Source: Candidatus Bathyarchaeota archaeon | Lineage (GTDB): Archaea; Thermoproteota; Bathyarchaeia; Bathyarchaeales; Bathycorpusculaceae | Assembly: GCA_029881805.1 (NCBI GenBank) | Contig: JAOULW010000002.1 | Coordinates: forward strand, 186,001 to 250,000 | DNA: 64,000 bases | Reading direction: 5' to 3' | Notes under the pieces: model-generated | What the model was told of the DNA's origin: nothing | What the model saw: only the letters and a program-made list of their open reading frames with translations | Database searches by the model: none | Part shown: positions 15,918-25,093 of the stretch, in pieces | Layout of the letters: every line of letters starts with the position of its first letter | Numbering within the stretch: the stretch's first letter is position 1 | Translations under genes and position numbers: made by a program

Positions 15918-16979
15918 TTAAACTTCTTTCATGATAAAATCAGCGAACATTTTTTCTGCAGTTTCAAGAGGCATTAGTTGAGGTGGATGTTTAAAGGCGT
16001 AAGCACAAATTGGCATTATTGCTCCTTTTAACTTCCTGTCTAAAGCTGTCCTGACAGCCCTTATTACATCAAACAGGACAGAACCAGCATTGGGTGCGTC
16101 AATCGTTGAAAGTTTCAAGTCTATTTGCATGGGCACCTTGCAGAAATAGATCCCCCTAATCCAAAAGTAGCTGTCACGCTTATTCTCCAAAAAGTCAACA
16201 TAATCCGTTGAGCCAGCAACTACCTCAGCCTTATAGGGTAAAGATGCCTCCACAGACTTCGTTTTAACAGATCTCTTAACATCCCTTGTTCTGTCCAGCG
16301 TATCCAAGGATTCCGTGCCTCCGCCGACATCAAGCTGATACGTCTCTGTAATACGAACACCATTCATTGAGAGTAGTTTCAGTAAAGTCTTATGCAGCGT
16401 GGTCGCGCCCACTTGATCGACTAGGTCGTCACCTGCGAGTGGTAACCCAGCTTCTTCAAAACGTTTAGCCCACGCAACGTCGCTAGCAATGAAAGTAGGC
16501 GTGGCATTCACAAAAGCGCAACCAGCAATTAAAGCCTGCTCAGCATACCACTGAGAGGCTTTTGCGGCTCCGCTTGGAAGCAAATCAAGCACAATTTCTG
16601 CTCCAGTTTCCTTCAAAATTCCCGCAACGTTAGCCTCGGGCAAATCGCTTACCTGCACGACTTTCCGCGTGTATTTACCAACACCGTCCATGACTGGGCC
16701 CTTATGTACAATAAAATTGGCTGCTGGAACATCTGTAATCTTTGAAGTGTTATTTGGTTGTGCAAAAATTGCTTCAGCCAAATCCTTTCCAACTTTTCGA
16801 GCATCGATGTCAAAAGTTGCAACAATCTGAATATCCTTTGGATGAAAACCATCTAAGTAGATGTTGCGTAATCCAATACTTTCTTCTTCTTTCTCGCTGT
16901 CGCGATAATATTGCAAGCCTTGAACGAGAGCTGAGGCGCAATTTCCAACACCTATCAGGGCAACTTTTATTTTTGGCAT
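15918..16979 (-). CDS. ino1: Inositol-3-phosphate synthase
   Basis: Makes 1L-myo-inositol-1-phosphate from glucose-6-P with NAD, the entry to archaeal phosphatidylinositol-type lipids and compatible solutes. Evidence: the NAD-binding VALIGVGNCASALVQGLQY, then AGDDLVDQVGATTLHKTLLK and TYQLDVGGGTESLDTLDRTR, all family signatures. I choose ATG 16979 (MPKIKVALIG), five to six bases after AGGTGC, over GTG 16988. Length 353 residues, the short archaeal/actinobacterial form. Confidence 0.94.
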   Translation of the reverse strand: MPKIKVALIGVGNCASALVQGLQYYRDSEKEEESIGLRNIYLDGFHPKDIQIVATFDIDARKVGKDLAEAIFAQPNNTSKITDVPAANFIVHKGPVMDGVGKYTRKVVQVSDLPEANVAGILKETGAEIVLDLLPSGAAKASQWYAEQALIAGCAFVNATPTFIASDVAWAKRFEEAGLPLAGDDLVDQVGATTLHKTLLKLLSMNGVRITETYQLDVGGGTESLDTLDRTRDVKRSVKTKSVEASLPYKAEVVAGSTDYVDFLENKRDSYFWIRGIYFCKVPMQIDLKLSTIDAPNAGSVLFDVIRAVRTALDRKLKGAIMPICAYAFKHPPQLMPLETAEKMFADFIMKEV

Positions 16980-17079
16980 TTCTAGCACCTTGTTTGGCTT
17001 TCTTTTTCTTCAATTGTCTTATAAAAGGCTACGCTAAACTATGGTCAAATTTGGGTATTTTTCATGAAGGTGTGGTCAG

Positions 17080-17235
17080 ATGCGATTCATATACATTGTC
17101 CATGTAACACTTTTGTGTAGACGCATCACATATGCTACAGAAATGGAGTCAAACATCGAGTGTGGAAATTGCGTAATGCTTGAATTTGAGATAAGCAAAA
17201 ATGGAAAAATGCCAAACGTGAAAATCCTTAGATAA
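17080..17235 (+). CDS. Small hypothetical protein with CxxC
   Basis: A 51-residue frame from ATG 17080, seven bases after GAAGGTG. A hydrophobic N-terminus (MRFIYIVHVTLLCRRITYAT) leads to IECGNCVMLEFEISKNGKMP. The C-G-N-C pair could bind metal or be redox-active. The gene is isolated between two minus-strand genes. No family is recognised, and it may be spurious. Confidence 0.35.
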   Translation: MRFIYIVHVTLLCRRITYATEMESNIECGNCVMLEFEISKNGKMPNVKILR

Positions 17236-17254
17236 TTAAAATTGAAATAATGGA

Positions 17255-18331
17255 TTAAGCTATCAATTTTTCAATCGGCACATATTCCTCGAATATTCCA
17301 GCCCTTCCGAGGGCGCCTTTCCACAGTTCTAATCCCTTCTTTGTTTTCCATTTCTCAGGAGCTGGTAAACCCAAAACTCCGAGCTTGTCGCCTTTCTTGA
17401 TTTTTTCGGCGGTCAAGCACATGCCAGTCTCTGGATTTACTGGGGTTATTATGTCTGGGGCGATTGCTACCAGTTTCCCGTCTTTATAGGCAACGAGAAC
17501 CTCATTTTTGGCTTTAAATTCAAAAACAGCATTCGCATATTCTTGTTTCCCAAGGAGTTTAACTGTAGCAAAAGTAAAGCCGCCTTCCGTTTTTAATTCG
17601 GCATTTTGGACGTCGCCCTCAAAAAGTTTGATTCCACGTACTTCCTTCAAAACTGCTTTCACAGGTTCTGGATTTTCCCTTAGGATTTTCCCGATTCGCA
17701 TGGATTTTGACAAACTAGACTGAATTGGCGAAGTTTTTACTTGAACGCCTGTCAGGATTCTCCTTGCCGTATATGCACTGTGATTCCATTCCGTAGCTAA
17801 GACCCGTGAAATTCGTTCAGCAGCCCTCGAATTCAGTGTTTCCTTTGCAATAACTAAATTTTTCGCATGCAAATCTGCAACCACCATCGGTGCTAAAGGA
17901 ATTCCGTCAATTGTATAAACTTTTAAATGGACTTCGGGAACAGATCTGCCTGCGCCATCAGCATCCACGATTGGAATTCCTTGTCTAACAGCAACATCAA
18001 GCGCAGCCAAAGTGTTGAAGCCGCCTAGTTCTACGGCGATTGTTGCGTAAGCAGAGAAACCCACATATTCCTCTAAATTCCTTAAAGTTTTCACTGCCGC
18101 ATGTGAATCATACTCGATTGACGTTGTAGCGCCAACACATGCAAAATTCACAACCTTTGCTTCATCTGGCACTTCAGAAGAGGGTATAAGCTTAGCAGTA
18201 TATCCTTCTGAAACGAGCCTGTCGACCAATGTATGACCCGCTTCTGGGTCACCGCCACCTCCAGCCGAAAAAATTGCCGCGCCATTCACCAAATCCATTA
18301 GATCTTGGCGACTTAAATCCCTCAACTTCAA
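17255..18331 (-). CDS. DUF917 family protein (hydantoinase/oxoprolinase-related)
   Basis: 358 residues. The N-terminal GAAIFSAGGGGDPEAGHTL glycine-rich motif and later FGFNT-like ELGGFNTLAALDVAVRQGIP and VDADGAGRSVPEVHLKVYTI are hallmarks of DUF917 (COG3535). The C-terminus (APDIITPVNPETGMCLTAEK) fits as well. Members are linked to hydantoin/oxoproline hydrolysis but are mostly uncharacterised. It stands alone, divergent from glyS. Confidence 0.85.
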   Translation of the reverse strand: MKLRDLSRQDLMDLVNGAAIFSAGGGGDPEAGHTLVDRLVSEGYTAKLIPSSEVPDEAKVVNFACVGATTSIEYDSHAAVKTLRNLEEYVGFSAYATIAVELGGFNTLAALDVAVRQGIPIVDADGAGRSVPEVHLKVYTIDGIPLAPMVVADLHAKNLVIAKETLNSRAAERISRVLATEWNHSAYTARRILTGVQVKTSPIQSSLSKSMRIGKILRENPEPVKAVLKEVRGIKLFEGDVQNAELKTEGGFTFATVKLLGKQEYANAVFEFKAKNEVLVAYKDGKLVAIAPDIITPVNPETGMCLTAEKIKKGDKLGVLGLPAPEKWKTKKGLELWKGALGRAGIFEEYVPIEKLIA

Positions 18332-18418
18332 ACCACCAAATTTGTTATTTATGACTACTTATTATTTCTAGTAAGCCATAAAGTCTTTAAAGCATGCACA
18401 CAAGAAAGGCTGAGCAAA

Positions 18419-20181
18419 ATGAATGGCGAAGCTAAATCACCCGATAAGTTCACAATAATTAACGAGCTAGCCCGTAGACGAGGCTTCTTTTGGCAGTCAT
18501 ACGAGATATATGGTGGAGTAAGCGGCTTCGTAACCTACGGTTCTCTAGGTGCTAAGTTAAAGCAGAATATTGAAAGGAAACTCCGAGAGCTTTTCGTGCA
18601 CAAGCTTGGAATTTTAGAAATAGAGTCACCTGTGATCACCCCAGCAAGGTTTTTGAAGCCTCAGGCCACGTTAGCCATTTCAAGGAACCTATGGTTGAAT
18701 GTCTGAAATGTAGGAAAAAATTTCGCGCAGATCATCTACTACAAGAACGTGCAAAGATCAGCGAATCGGAAGCTGAAAAGCTACGCCTAAAAGAACTTAC
18801 AAAGGCAATTGAAAAGTATGATATACACTGTCCAGAATGCGGCGGCACTTTCGGCGAACCAAAACACTTCTTGACTATGTTTAAAACTACAATAGGCCCA
18901 CATTCGGGGGCAATTGGCTACGGAAGACCTGAGGCCGCACAAGGGATATTCGTAGAGTTTAAGCGCCTGTACGAGATGGCTCGGGAAAAACTTCCCTTCG
19001 GTGTTATGCAAGTAGGTCATGCCTTGCGGAATGAGATTTCCCCGAGACAAGGTCTGATAAGACTGAGAGAGTTTACCATAATCGATTTGGAATTCTTCTT
19101 CGACCCTGATGAACCGAACTGTTTTCTCTTGGAAGATCTTGAAAATGAAACCCTGCGACTTCTACTGGCTGAAAACAAGCTAAAAAGTTCAGAGGACATC
19201 ACTGAAGTCCTTGTAAAAGAGGCATTAGAAAACGGCTACATTAAGGCTGAGTGGCAAGCCGTTTTCATGGCTTTAGCTAAGAAATTATTGATCGAGTTGG
19301 GTGTCCCTGCTGAAAGGCAGCGCTTCATAGAGAAACTTCCGTGGGAAAGGGCCCACTATTCACTTCAAAGCTTTGATCAAGAGGTTTATCTTGAGCGCTG
19401 GGGCTGGGTTGAAGTTTCCGGACACGCCTATAGAACAGATTATGATTTAAGAAGTCACATGAAATCCAGTGGCGTGGACATGAGTATTTTCAAGGAATAT
19501 GAAAAGCCAGTCGAGAAAGATCAAGTTTTTATAAAACCTGTTATGGCCAAGCTTGGACCAACATTTAAAGGCGAAGGAACGAAGGTTGCGGAGATGATTT
19601 TGAAGGCTAATCCTGAAGAAGTTGCAGATTCCCTGAAGAAACGAGGGCATTTTGTTATTGGGAAGTACAAGCTTCTACCAGAACACATAACAATAGATCA
19701 TAAGAAGGTTGTTGAACGTGGAAAGCATTTCATTCCTCACGTTATTGAGCCAAGTTTTGGTTCTGATAGGCTTGTTCAAGTGGCTCTTGAATATGCCTAC
19801 CGTACTAAGGGCGAAAGGGCTCTGCTAAGCTTTCCTCAGGATATCGCACCTATTCAGGCGGGCGTTTATCCTCTAGTGAGTAAGGATGGGTTGCCCGAGA
19901 AGGCATCGGAAGTGTATAAGATGATGCTTGATGAGGGTTTTGTCGTTGAGTATGATGAGGCAGGTTCTATTGGCAGGCGATACGCTCGTGCAGACGAGGT
20001 CGGCGTGCCTTTAGGCATAACGGTGGATTATGAGACTCTAAGCGAAAAAACAGTGACTATTCGCGATCGTGACTCATGGAAGCAGGTTAGAACCCGAATT
20101 GGAGATTTACCAGCACTTCTGCGCAACTATTTTAGAGGGAAAACTAGTTTTGAGGATTTGGGCAAGCCATTCGAAAGATGA
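18419..20181 (+). CDS. glyS: Glycyl-tRNA synthetase, interrupted by a frameshift
   Basis: Class II synthetase that charges tRNA-Gly. The first frame (from ATG 18419) carries FFWQSYEIYGGVSGFVTYG and GILEIESPVITPA, then goes out of register at about 18647-18654. One frame over, the sequence continues as VFEASGHVSHFKEPMVECLK, which is exactly what GlyRS should read, and runs to 20181 with motif 2 (VMQVGHALRNEISPRQGLIR) and motif 3 (LSFPQDIAPIQAGVYPL). One base is missing near the GGTTTTTG run. The total is about 587 residues, full length. An ATG at 18691 would give a 496-residue product lacking motif 1. Confidence 0.93.
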
Positions 20182-20258
20182 GTTTTCGCTACCTTTTTTA
20201 ATACTTCAACATATCTACTGCTAGGAGAATCAGCCTTATTCTAAAGGCGGGAAAAAGT

Positions 20259-20918
20259 TTGGTGCTTCCAGCAGAAACTGAAGAACGTGTAAAACGAAGA
20301 GCCTTGAGCATTTGCCAAGATCATCTCAGAAAGGTCGTAGATCTAACAAGAAGGGTTCCCCAGATGATAGATTGCTTCATAAAGGATGACAAAGAAAGAA
20401 CAAGACAGCTTTTTGCCGAAATTAGAAGCTGTGAGGACGAAGTTGACAAAGCTAGGCGGCTAGTTTCGCAGGAGCTTGCCGGAATAGGAGCTATTTTGCT
20501 CAGTAGGGAAGACTTCTTGAGGTTTACAAACTTAACAAGTGAAATTGCAGACTTTTCTGAGGGCATAGCTTTCCGTCTTGTTGAGATCATGGAGCATAGT
20601 TGGACCGTTCCCATGGATATTAAGAAGGATTTGCTGAAGCTTTCTGAAGCTGTTATGGAAAGTGTTCTCAAGCTTAGGGAAACAATGATGGTTCTCAGTT
20701 ATGGCTCAACAAAAACAATGGAGAAGGCTAAAGATGTTGAAATTGCTGAACGAAATGTTGATGAGCTTTACCGCGAGCTCGAAATAAAACTTCTAAGCAG
20801 CAAAATTGACTTTCCAGTTCTGATTCTTCTAAGGGACATTCTGCAACTTCTGGAAGATTCAGCAGATAAAGCTGAAGATGCTGCAGATGCAGCGCGTATA
20901 TTATCTCTCATCATGTGA
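20259..20918 (+). CDS. DUF47 (PhoU-like) family protein
   Basis: 219 residues, all helical, with the PhoU-like pattern of paired acidic helices: DKERTRQLFAEIRSCEDEVD, FLRFTNLTSEIADFSEGIAF and the C-terminal LRDILQLLEDSADKAEDAAD. DUF47 proteins bind metals and usually accompany phosphate transporters as regulators. No Pit transporter lies in this window. It is followed by endA after 14 bases. Confidence 0.85.
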   Translation: MVLPAETEERVKRRALSICQDHLRKVVDLTRRVPQMIDCFIKDDKERTRQLFAEIRSCEDEVDKARRLVSQELAGIGAILLSREDFLRFTNLTSEIADFSEGIAFRLVEIMEHSWTVPMDIKKDLLKLSEAVMESVLKLRETMMVLSYGSTKTMEKAKDVEIAERNVDELYRELEIKLLSSKIDFPVLILLRDILQLLEDSADKAEDAADAARILSLIM

Positions 20919-20932
20919 AGGCGAAAGATTAG

Positions 20933-21490
20933 ATGCCCGGGAAAATTGAAGTAGAATTTATTGAGAACTTCTTGGTTGTATGGAATCCAGCGAACGGCTC
21001 AAAACTCTACAGAACTGGTTTTTACGGGAAACCCCTTGGAATCCCGAAACCCAAAATCCCGGAATTCGATGTTCCTCTAATTTTGGATTTGATGGAAGGT
21101 TTGTATCTCCGTGAAAAAGGAATAATAACCGTCTTTGAAGGTTCTGATAAGAGAAAAGTTAGTCTGAGAAAATTACGTCAAAGAGCTCAGCAATTGTACA
21201 AGGAATTTGACGAAAGATATGTTGTCTATCGTGATTTACGGGATAGTGGCTTAATTGTTACGCCCGGAATAAAGTTTGGATGCGACTTTGCCGTTTACAA
21301 ACATGGACCTGGTATTGAGCATGCGCCATACATGGTTTCCGTCAAGAAAGCCAAATCTGAAATAACAGCCACAGAAATTGTCAAAACCGGAAGACTTGCA
21401 ACAACCGTAAGAAAAAGGTTCATCATTGCCGTGCCAGACTTCGAGAGAGAAACAACAAGATATTTAATATTCAAGTGGTTTAAGGCATAA
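20933..21490 (+). CDS. endA: tRNA-splicing endonuclease EndA
   Basis: 185 residues, the length of the homodimeric/homotetrameric archaeal form. It cuts bulge-helix-bulge motifs in pre-tRNA and pre-rRNA. The nuclease domain contains PGIKFGCDFAVYKHGPGIEH, with the catalytic Tyr and His, and the catalytic Lys follows in ATTVRKRFIIAVP. The N-terminal domain is EGLYLREKGIITVF. Confidence 0.92.
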   Translation: MPGKIEVEFIENFLVVWNPANGSKLYRTGFYGKPLGIPKPKIPEFDVPLILDLMEGLYLREKGIITVFEGSDKRKVSLRKLRQRAQQLYKEFDERYVVYRDLRDSGLIVTPGIKFGCDFAVYKHGPGIEHAPYMVSVKKAKSEITATEIVKTGRLATTVRKRFIIAVPDFERETTRYLIFKWFKA

Positions 21491-21629
21491 AATTCTTTTT
21501 TACAGTGAGAATTTTCTCTAGTGCGTCACCTTCTTTTCATATTTTTTGTGACTTCGTGATAAATTAGATAATGGTATCCAAGTTTTTCATATGTACTCGT
21601 ACATAATACCGCAGGTGCCCAAAGCCAAT

Positions 21630-22103
21630 CTACCGTTGGCTCCTAATAATTTCGTACAATTCCTCCTCTAGAGTGGGTGTATGCGTAGGATTTTCAGTTA
21701 TCCTCCCGATCTCTTTTCCTTCGCTGTTAAAGATTAGGATTAGAGGAATTTTATCAACATTGAATGTTTCCACTTCCGGTGGGGATGGAGGAATTCTCCA
21801 CTTTCTTTTCGGATTCAACGAGTCTTTCTTTAAGCCCGCAAAGATTCTAACCTCAAAACCCGTTGCTTCAGATATCAAAGCCAAGACCGGAATGTTTGCT
21901 GTACAATCCTTACATCATTCTGCTGAAAACGCAACTATTACATATCTGTTAGCGAGCTTTTTGAGTTCACTTATTGTCTCTCGTCTCAGCTGGTATGTTT
22001 GTTTTCTTGTTACGAACTTCTCTCGAAATGGTTCTTTCAAGGCGTTTATGTGTTGAGTTACTGGAGTCGTTTTTCTTATAATTTCTAACAAATTAACGAT
22101 CAT
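21630..22103 (-). pseudogene. Thioredoxin-fold protein interrupted by in-frame TGA
   Basis: One continuous frame of 157 codons, except for TGA at codon 63 (21915-21917). Upstream it ends RYVIVAFSAE. Downstream it starts CKDCTANIPVLALISEATGF and goes on to PLILIFNSEGKEIGRI, the cis-Pro strand of a thioredoxin fold. The TGA falls exactly where thioredoxin-like proteins have Trp before CxxC (AEWCxxC), so TGG-to-TGA is the simplest reading. It may be a nonsense mutation, an assembly error or recoding. The ATG at 22103 lies three bases after the nucleotidyltransferase stop. Confidence 0.7.
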
Positions 22104-22105
22104 TT

Positions 22106-23377
22106 TTACCCTGGCATTAATGTTTGATTTTTGAAGTCTCCTCGCACATATTGATGTGGGTAGATTTTTGTTTCTGCTAGTTTGCAGCCTTCCGCTATTG
22201 TCACGTCGTCTGCGACTACGGAAATTGAATCTATTTTCGTCTGTTTTTTTGGAGTTGAAAGAATTGTCACGTGTCTACCTACTATGCTTTCTTTTATCTC
22301 CGCCTTTTCTCCAATTATAACCCTATCCATGACTGCAGAATTTTCTATCACAACATCCTTGCTAATTGTCGTGTAGTTATCGATGCACGAGTTTACTATT
22401 CTAACACCGTCGCTAATTTTGCAGTGTCTCCCTATAAGAACCGCGCCTTCAATTTCTATTTTTCCTTGTTCTATTTTTCTTACGATTTCTTTCTTTCTCT
22501 TCAGCGATTCGGAACTTTCCCCCTGCACCCATATTCTTGTTTCTTCGTTTATCTTTCCACCAAAATCTGTTAATGAATAGAAGCGACCGTTGAGCATGTC
22601 TTGCATCGCTTCTAGGTAATGTTTTGGACTACCAACATCGTACCAGCTTCCTTTTAGCTTATAACCATATACTGGTCTTCCAGTCTTAATCAAGTAGGGA
22701 ATGAAATCGAAACCAAAATCTAATCGGTGGGTCTCTTTGATCAGCTGTTTAACGCCTTTCTCTCCGAGGGTTTTTCTTATTTCTGGGGAAACCATGTACA
22801 GCCCGGTGTTTGCAAGGTTTGATGGCGCATCTTTTGGAGCTGGTTTTTCAACAAACCTAGCGATTCTCATTTCTTTGTTTATGTCAGCTATTCCGAAACC
22901 CTCAACATTTTCCACTTCTCTGAGGGCTATTGTCATTATGGCTCCCTTCTTTCGATGGAATTCGACGAGTTCCTTCAAGTCTACGTCAAAAATATTGTCA
23001 CCTTGCACCGCAAAAACTGGATCTCTAACATTATAATAATCCATATTTATTCTTGCAGAGTCTGCACTGCCAAGATCATCAACATTTGGTTGGTATTTTA
23101 TGTGGATGCGGGGGCTTATGTTGTATCTTGCGGAAAATCCATAGCCTGATTCAAAATAGTCATGCAAATCTCTATAGTTTGTGTATCCCTTTACTCCGAA
23201 GATGAAGTTCCTAATGCCTTGGCGTGCGAGGGATAGCAACGAAAATTCTATCATTGGCCGGTTTAATAGGCGGATGCAAGCCTTGCTTGTCTCTGCTGTC
23301 AGTGGAAGCAGGCGATTCGCTTTTCCTCCGACTGGAATTATCACTCTTAACCTATCTGGCGAATAGTTGTCGCGCAA
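22106..23377 (-). CDS. Sugar-phosphate nucleotidylyltransferase (GlmU/ManC-like)
   Basis: 423 residues. The N-terminal nucleotidyltransferase domain has VIIPVGGKANRLLPLTAETS, a variant of GGxGTRLxPLT with Ala for Gly and Asn for Thr, plus FAVQGDNIFDVDL and FVEKPAPKD. The C-terminal third is a left-handed beta-helix (IEGAVLIGRHCKISDGVRI, DNYTTISKDVVIENS). It makes an NDP-sugar; the sugar is unknown. The variant loop is worth noting. It is divergent from the UbiA gene. Confidence 0.88.
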   Translation of the reverse strand: MRDNYSPDRLRVIIPVGGKANRLLPLTAETSKACIRLLNRPMIEFSLLSLARQGIRNFIFGVKGYTNYRDLHDYFESGYGFSARYNISPRIHIKYQPNVDDLGSADSARINMDYYNVRDPVFAVQGDNIFDVDLKELVEFHRKKGAIMTIALREVENVEGFGIADINKEMRIARFVEKPAPKDAPSNLANTGLYMVSPEIRKTLGEKGVKQLIKETHRLDFGFDFIPYLIKTGRPVYGYKLKGSWYDVGSPKHYLEAMQDMLNGRFYSLTDFGGKINEETRIWVQGESSESLKRKKEIVRKIEQGKIEIEGAVLIGRHCKISDGVRIVNSCIDNYTTISKDVVIENSAVMDRVIIGEKAEIKESIVGRHVTILSTPKKQTKIDSISVVADDVTIAEGCKLAETKIYPHQYVRGDFKNQTLMPG

Positions 23378-23505
23378 AAGTCATCACCCGACAAACTTGA
23401 ATGAACTGTAGTTCGTATTGACGTATTAAATTTTCTAATCCAATCGTGAATTTTATAACTTACTTCGATGAAAACGTTATGCATTGTCTCAAGGGTTGAA
23501 TAGTC

Positions 23506-24366
23506 ATGAATAAAGTGGGCGGATATTTTCGTTTGATGCGTCCCATAAATTGTTTTATGATGGGTTTAGCTGTAATAGTGGGAGCGGCACTTGTCCGTGC
23601 ACAATTAAGTGCTCTTTGGTTGAATCTTTTTTATGGATTCATTACGGGTTTCATGTTGACCGCAGCATCGATGACCATTAACGACTACTATGACAGAAAA
23701 ATCGACGCCATAAATGAGCCAAACCGTCCTATTCCAAGCGGCCTGATAAAACCAAAGGAAGCATTAGCATTCGCCTTTATCCTCACGGCACTGGGATTCG
23801 CAGCTGCACGTGCAAATGCCTACCTAACGAACATTTTCTGTTTTCTCATAGCCATAATTGCGTGGGCACTCTTCGCGACCTACACTACTGTTGGAAAGCG
23901 CAGTGGGCTACCTGGCAATTTTCTTGTCAGCATCTGTGTTTCATTGCCATTCATATATGGAAGCTATGCGACCGCCGGCACAATTGAGCCAAACGTTTTG
24001 GTTTTTGCTTCTATGGTTTTTCTTTCCAACACTGGTAGGGAAATTACCAAGGGAATCGTGGATGTTAAAGGCGATAAACTGCGTAGTGTGAAGACCTTGG
24101 CTGTACGTTATGGAGAGAAAAACGCCGCTGTCGTGGCTGTGTTCTTCTATCTTTTGGCAGTTTCGCTAAGTCCAATACCATGGCTCCTAAGTATTGTTTC
24201 CATGCGGTTTATTCCTCTGGTCGCTGTAACTGATTTTGGGCTTATTGCCTCTTCCCTTATGCTTCTCATGGATTATTCGCGAGAAAATGCTAAAAAAGTC
24301 AAGAAAATGGTCCTTTTATGGTTCCTCTTTGGATTGTTGGCGTTTGTCGTTGGCGTTTCTGGGTGA
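23506..24366 (+). CDS. UbiA-family prenyltransferase, probable digeranylgeranylglyceryl-phosphate synthase
   Basis: 286 residues with about eight membrane helices. The first Asp-rich motif is NDYYDRKIDAINEPNRPIPS. The second lies in REITKGIVDVKGDKL, where polyprenyl diphosphate and Mg bind. This pattern is that of archaeal DGGGP synthases, which add the second geranylgeranyl chain to the ether lipid. A TATA-like TTTTATAA lies near 23450. The lipid role agrees with the polyprenol-kinase-like gene that follows at once. Confidence 0.87.
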   Translation: MNKVGGYFRLMRPINCFMMGLAVIVGAALVRAQLSALWLNLFYGFITGFMLTAASMTINDYYDRKIDAINEPNRPIPSGLIKPKEALAFAFILTALGFAAARANAYLTNIFCFLIAIIAWALFATYTTVGKRSGLPGNFLVSICVSLPFIYGSYATAGTIEPNVLVFASMVFLSNTGREITKGIVDVKGDKLRSVKTLAVRYGEKNAAVVAVFFYLLAVSLSPIPWLLSIVSMRFIPLVAVTDFGLIASSLMLLMDYSRENAKKVKKMVLLWFLFGLLAFVVGVSG

Positions 24367-24370
24367 ATCC

Positions 24371-25093
24371 ATGTTTAATAATGAAATTTTTCTAAATTTG
24401 TTTCTGATGTTACTGTGCTATGCATACACACTGCTCATAATTTTTGTCTCGAGCAAACTGGATAATTTTTTTAGTGTATCGCGTAAGGTGCCTCGCAAGT
24501 TTTTGCACATAATGATTGGAAACCTTCTTTTTGTTATTCCTTTTTTTACTTACAATTCTTTTCCACTAAACTTCCCTTTTTTCGTTGCCGCACCTTTTAT
24601 ATTGGTAACTTTTCTTGCGTCGCTCCACTATCCGTTTAGAAAATTTGGCAAGAAACTAAAAGGTCTCGCAGACTTAACTGAAGAGGGACATCAGCAAGGA
24701 CTTGTTTTTTACGCTTTTTCTTACACTTTTTTGGCGCTGTTTTTTGCTACTAAACCTCATGTGATTGCGGCCGGAATTTTGCCAATGGCATATGGTGATG
24801 CATTAGCTTCTTTAGGGGGCGAAAAATACGGCAGAAGAAGGTACAAAATTTTTGCAGAAAAGAGCTTAGAGGGGTCAATGGTAATGTTCATCGCAAGCTT
24901 CTCTAGTTTCGCAATTAGCTTAGCGTTCTTTTCAACGCTATACCCTTTTTTATTTTTTGACAAGATTTTCTCATCGCTCGCTGTTGCGTTGGTCGGAACT
25001 CTCACCGAAAGTGTTTCACCCAAGGGATTTGACAATTTGACGGTTCCTGCTCTTTGTACGCTTGTGTTTTTATTGTTAGGTGGAGGCGCGTGA
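24371..25093 (+). CDS. Dolichol/phytol kinase-like membrane protein
   Basis: About 240 residues and seven or more membrane helices. The segments RKVPRKFLHIMIGNLL, PMAYGDALASLGGEKYGRRR, EKSLEGSMVMFI and TESVSPKGFDNLTVPALCTL match the SEC59/VTE5 CTP-dependent polyprenol kinase family. Phosphorylation of geranylgeraniol or a similar alcohol is likely but unproven. I start at ATG 24371, four bases after the UbiA stop. The frame is open further upstream only inside ubiA. Confidence 0.8.
   Translation: MFNNEIFLNLFLMLLCYAYTLLIIFVSSKLDNFFSVSRKVPRKFLHIMIGNLLFVIPFFTYNSFPLNFPFFVAAPFILVTFLASLHYPFRKFGKKLKGLADLTEEGHQQGLVFYAFSYTFLALFFATKPHVIAAGILPMAYGDALASLGGEKYGRRRYKIFAEKSLEGSMVMFIASFSSFAISLAFFSTLYPFLFFDKIFSSLAVALVGTLTESVSPKGFDNLTVPALCTLVFLLLGGGA

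Noticed and set aside
21915-21917. Selenocysteine insertion at the TGA of the thioredoxin-like gene as the main explanation
   Set aside because: The position is that of the conserved Trp, not of a catalytic Cys, and I saw no SECIS-like structure; kept only as an alternative.
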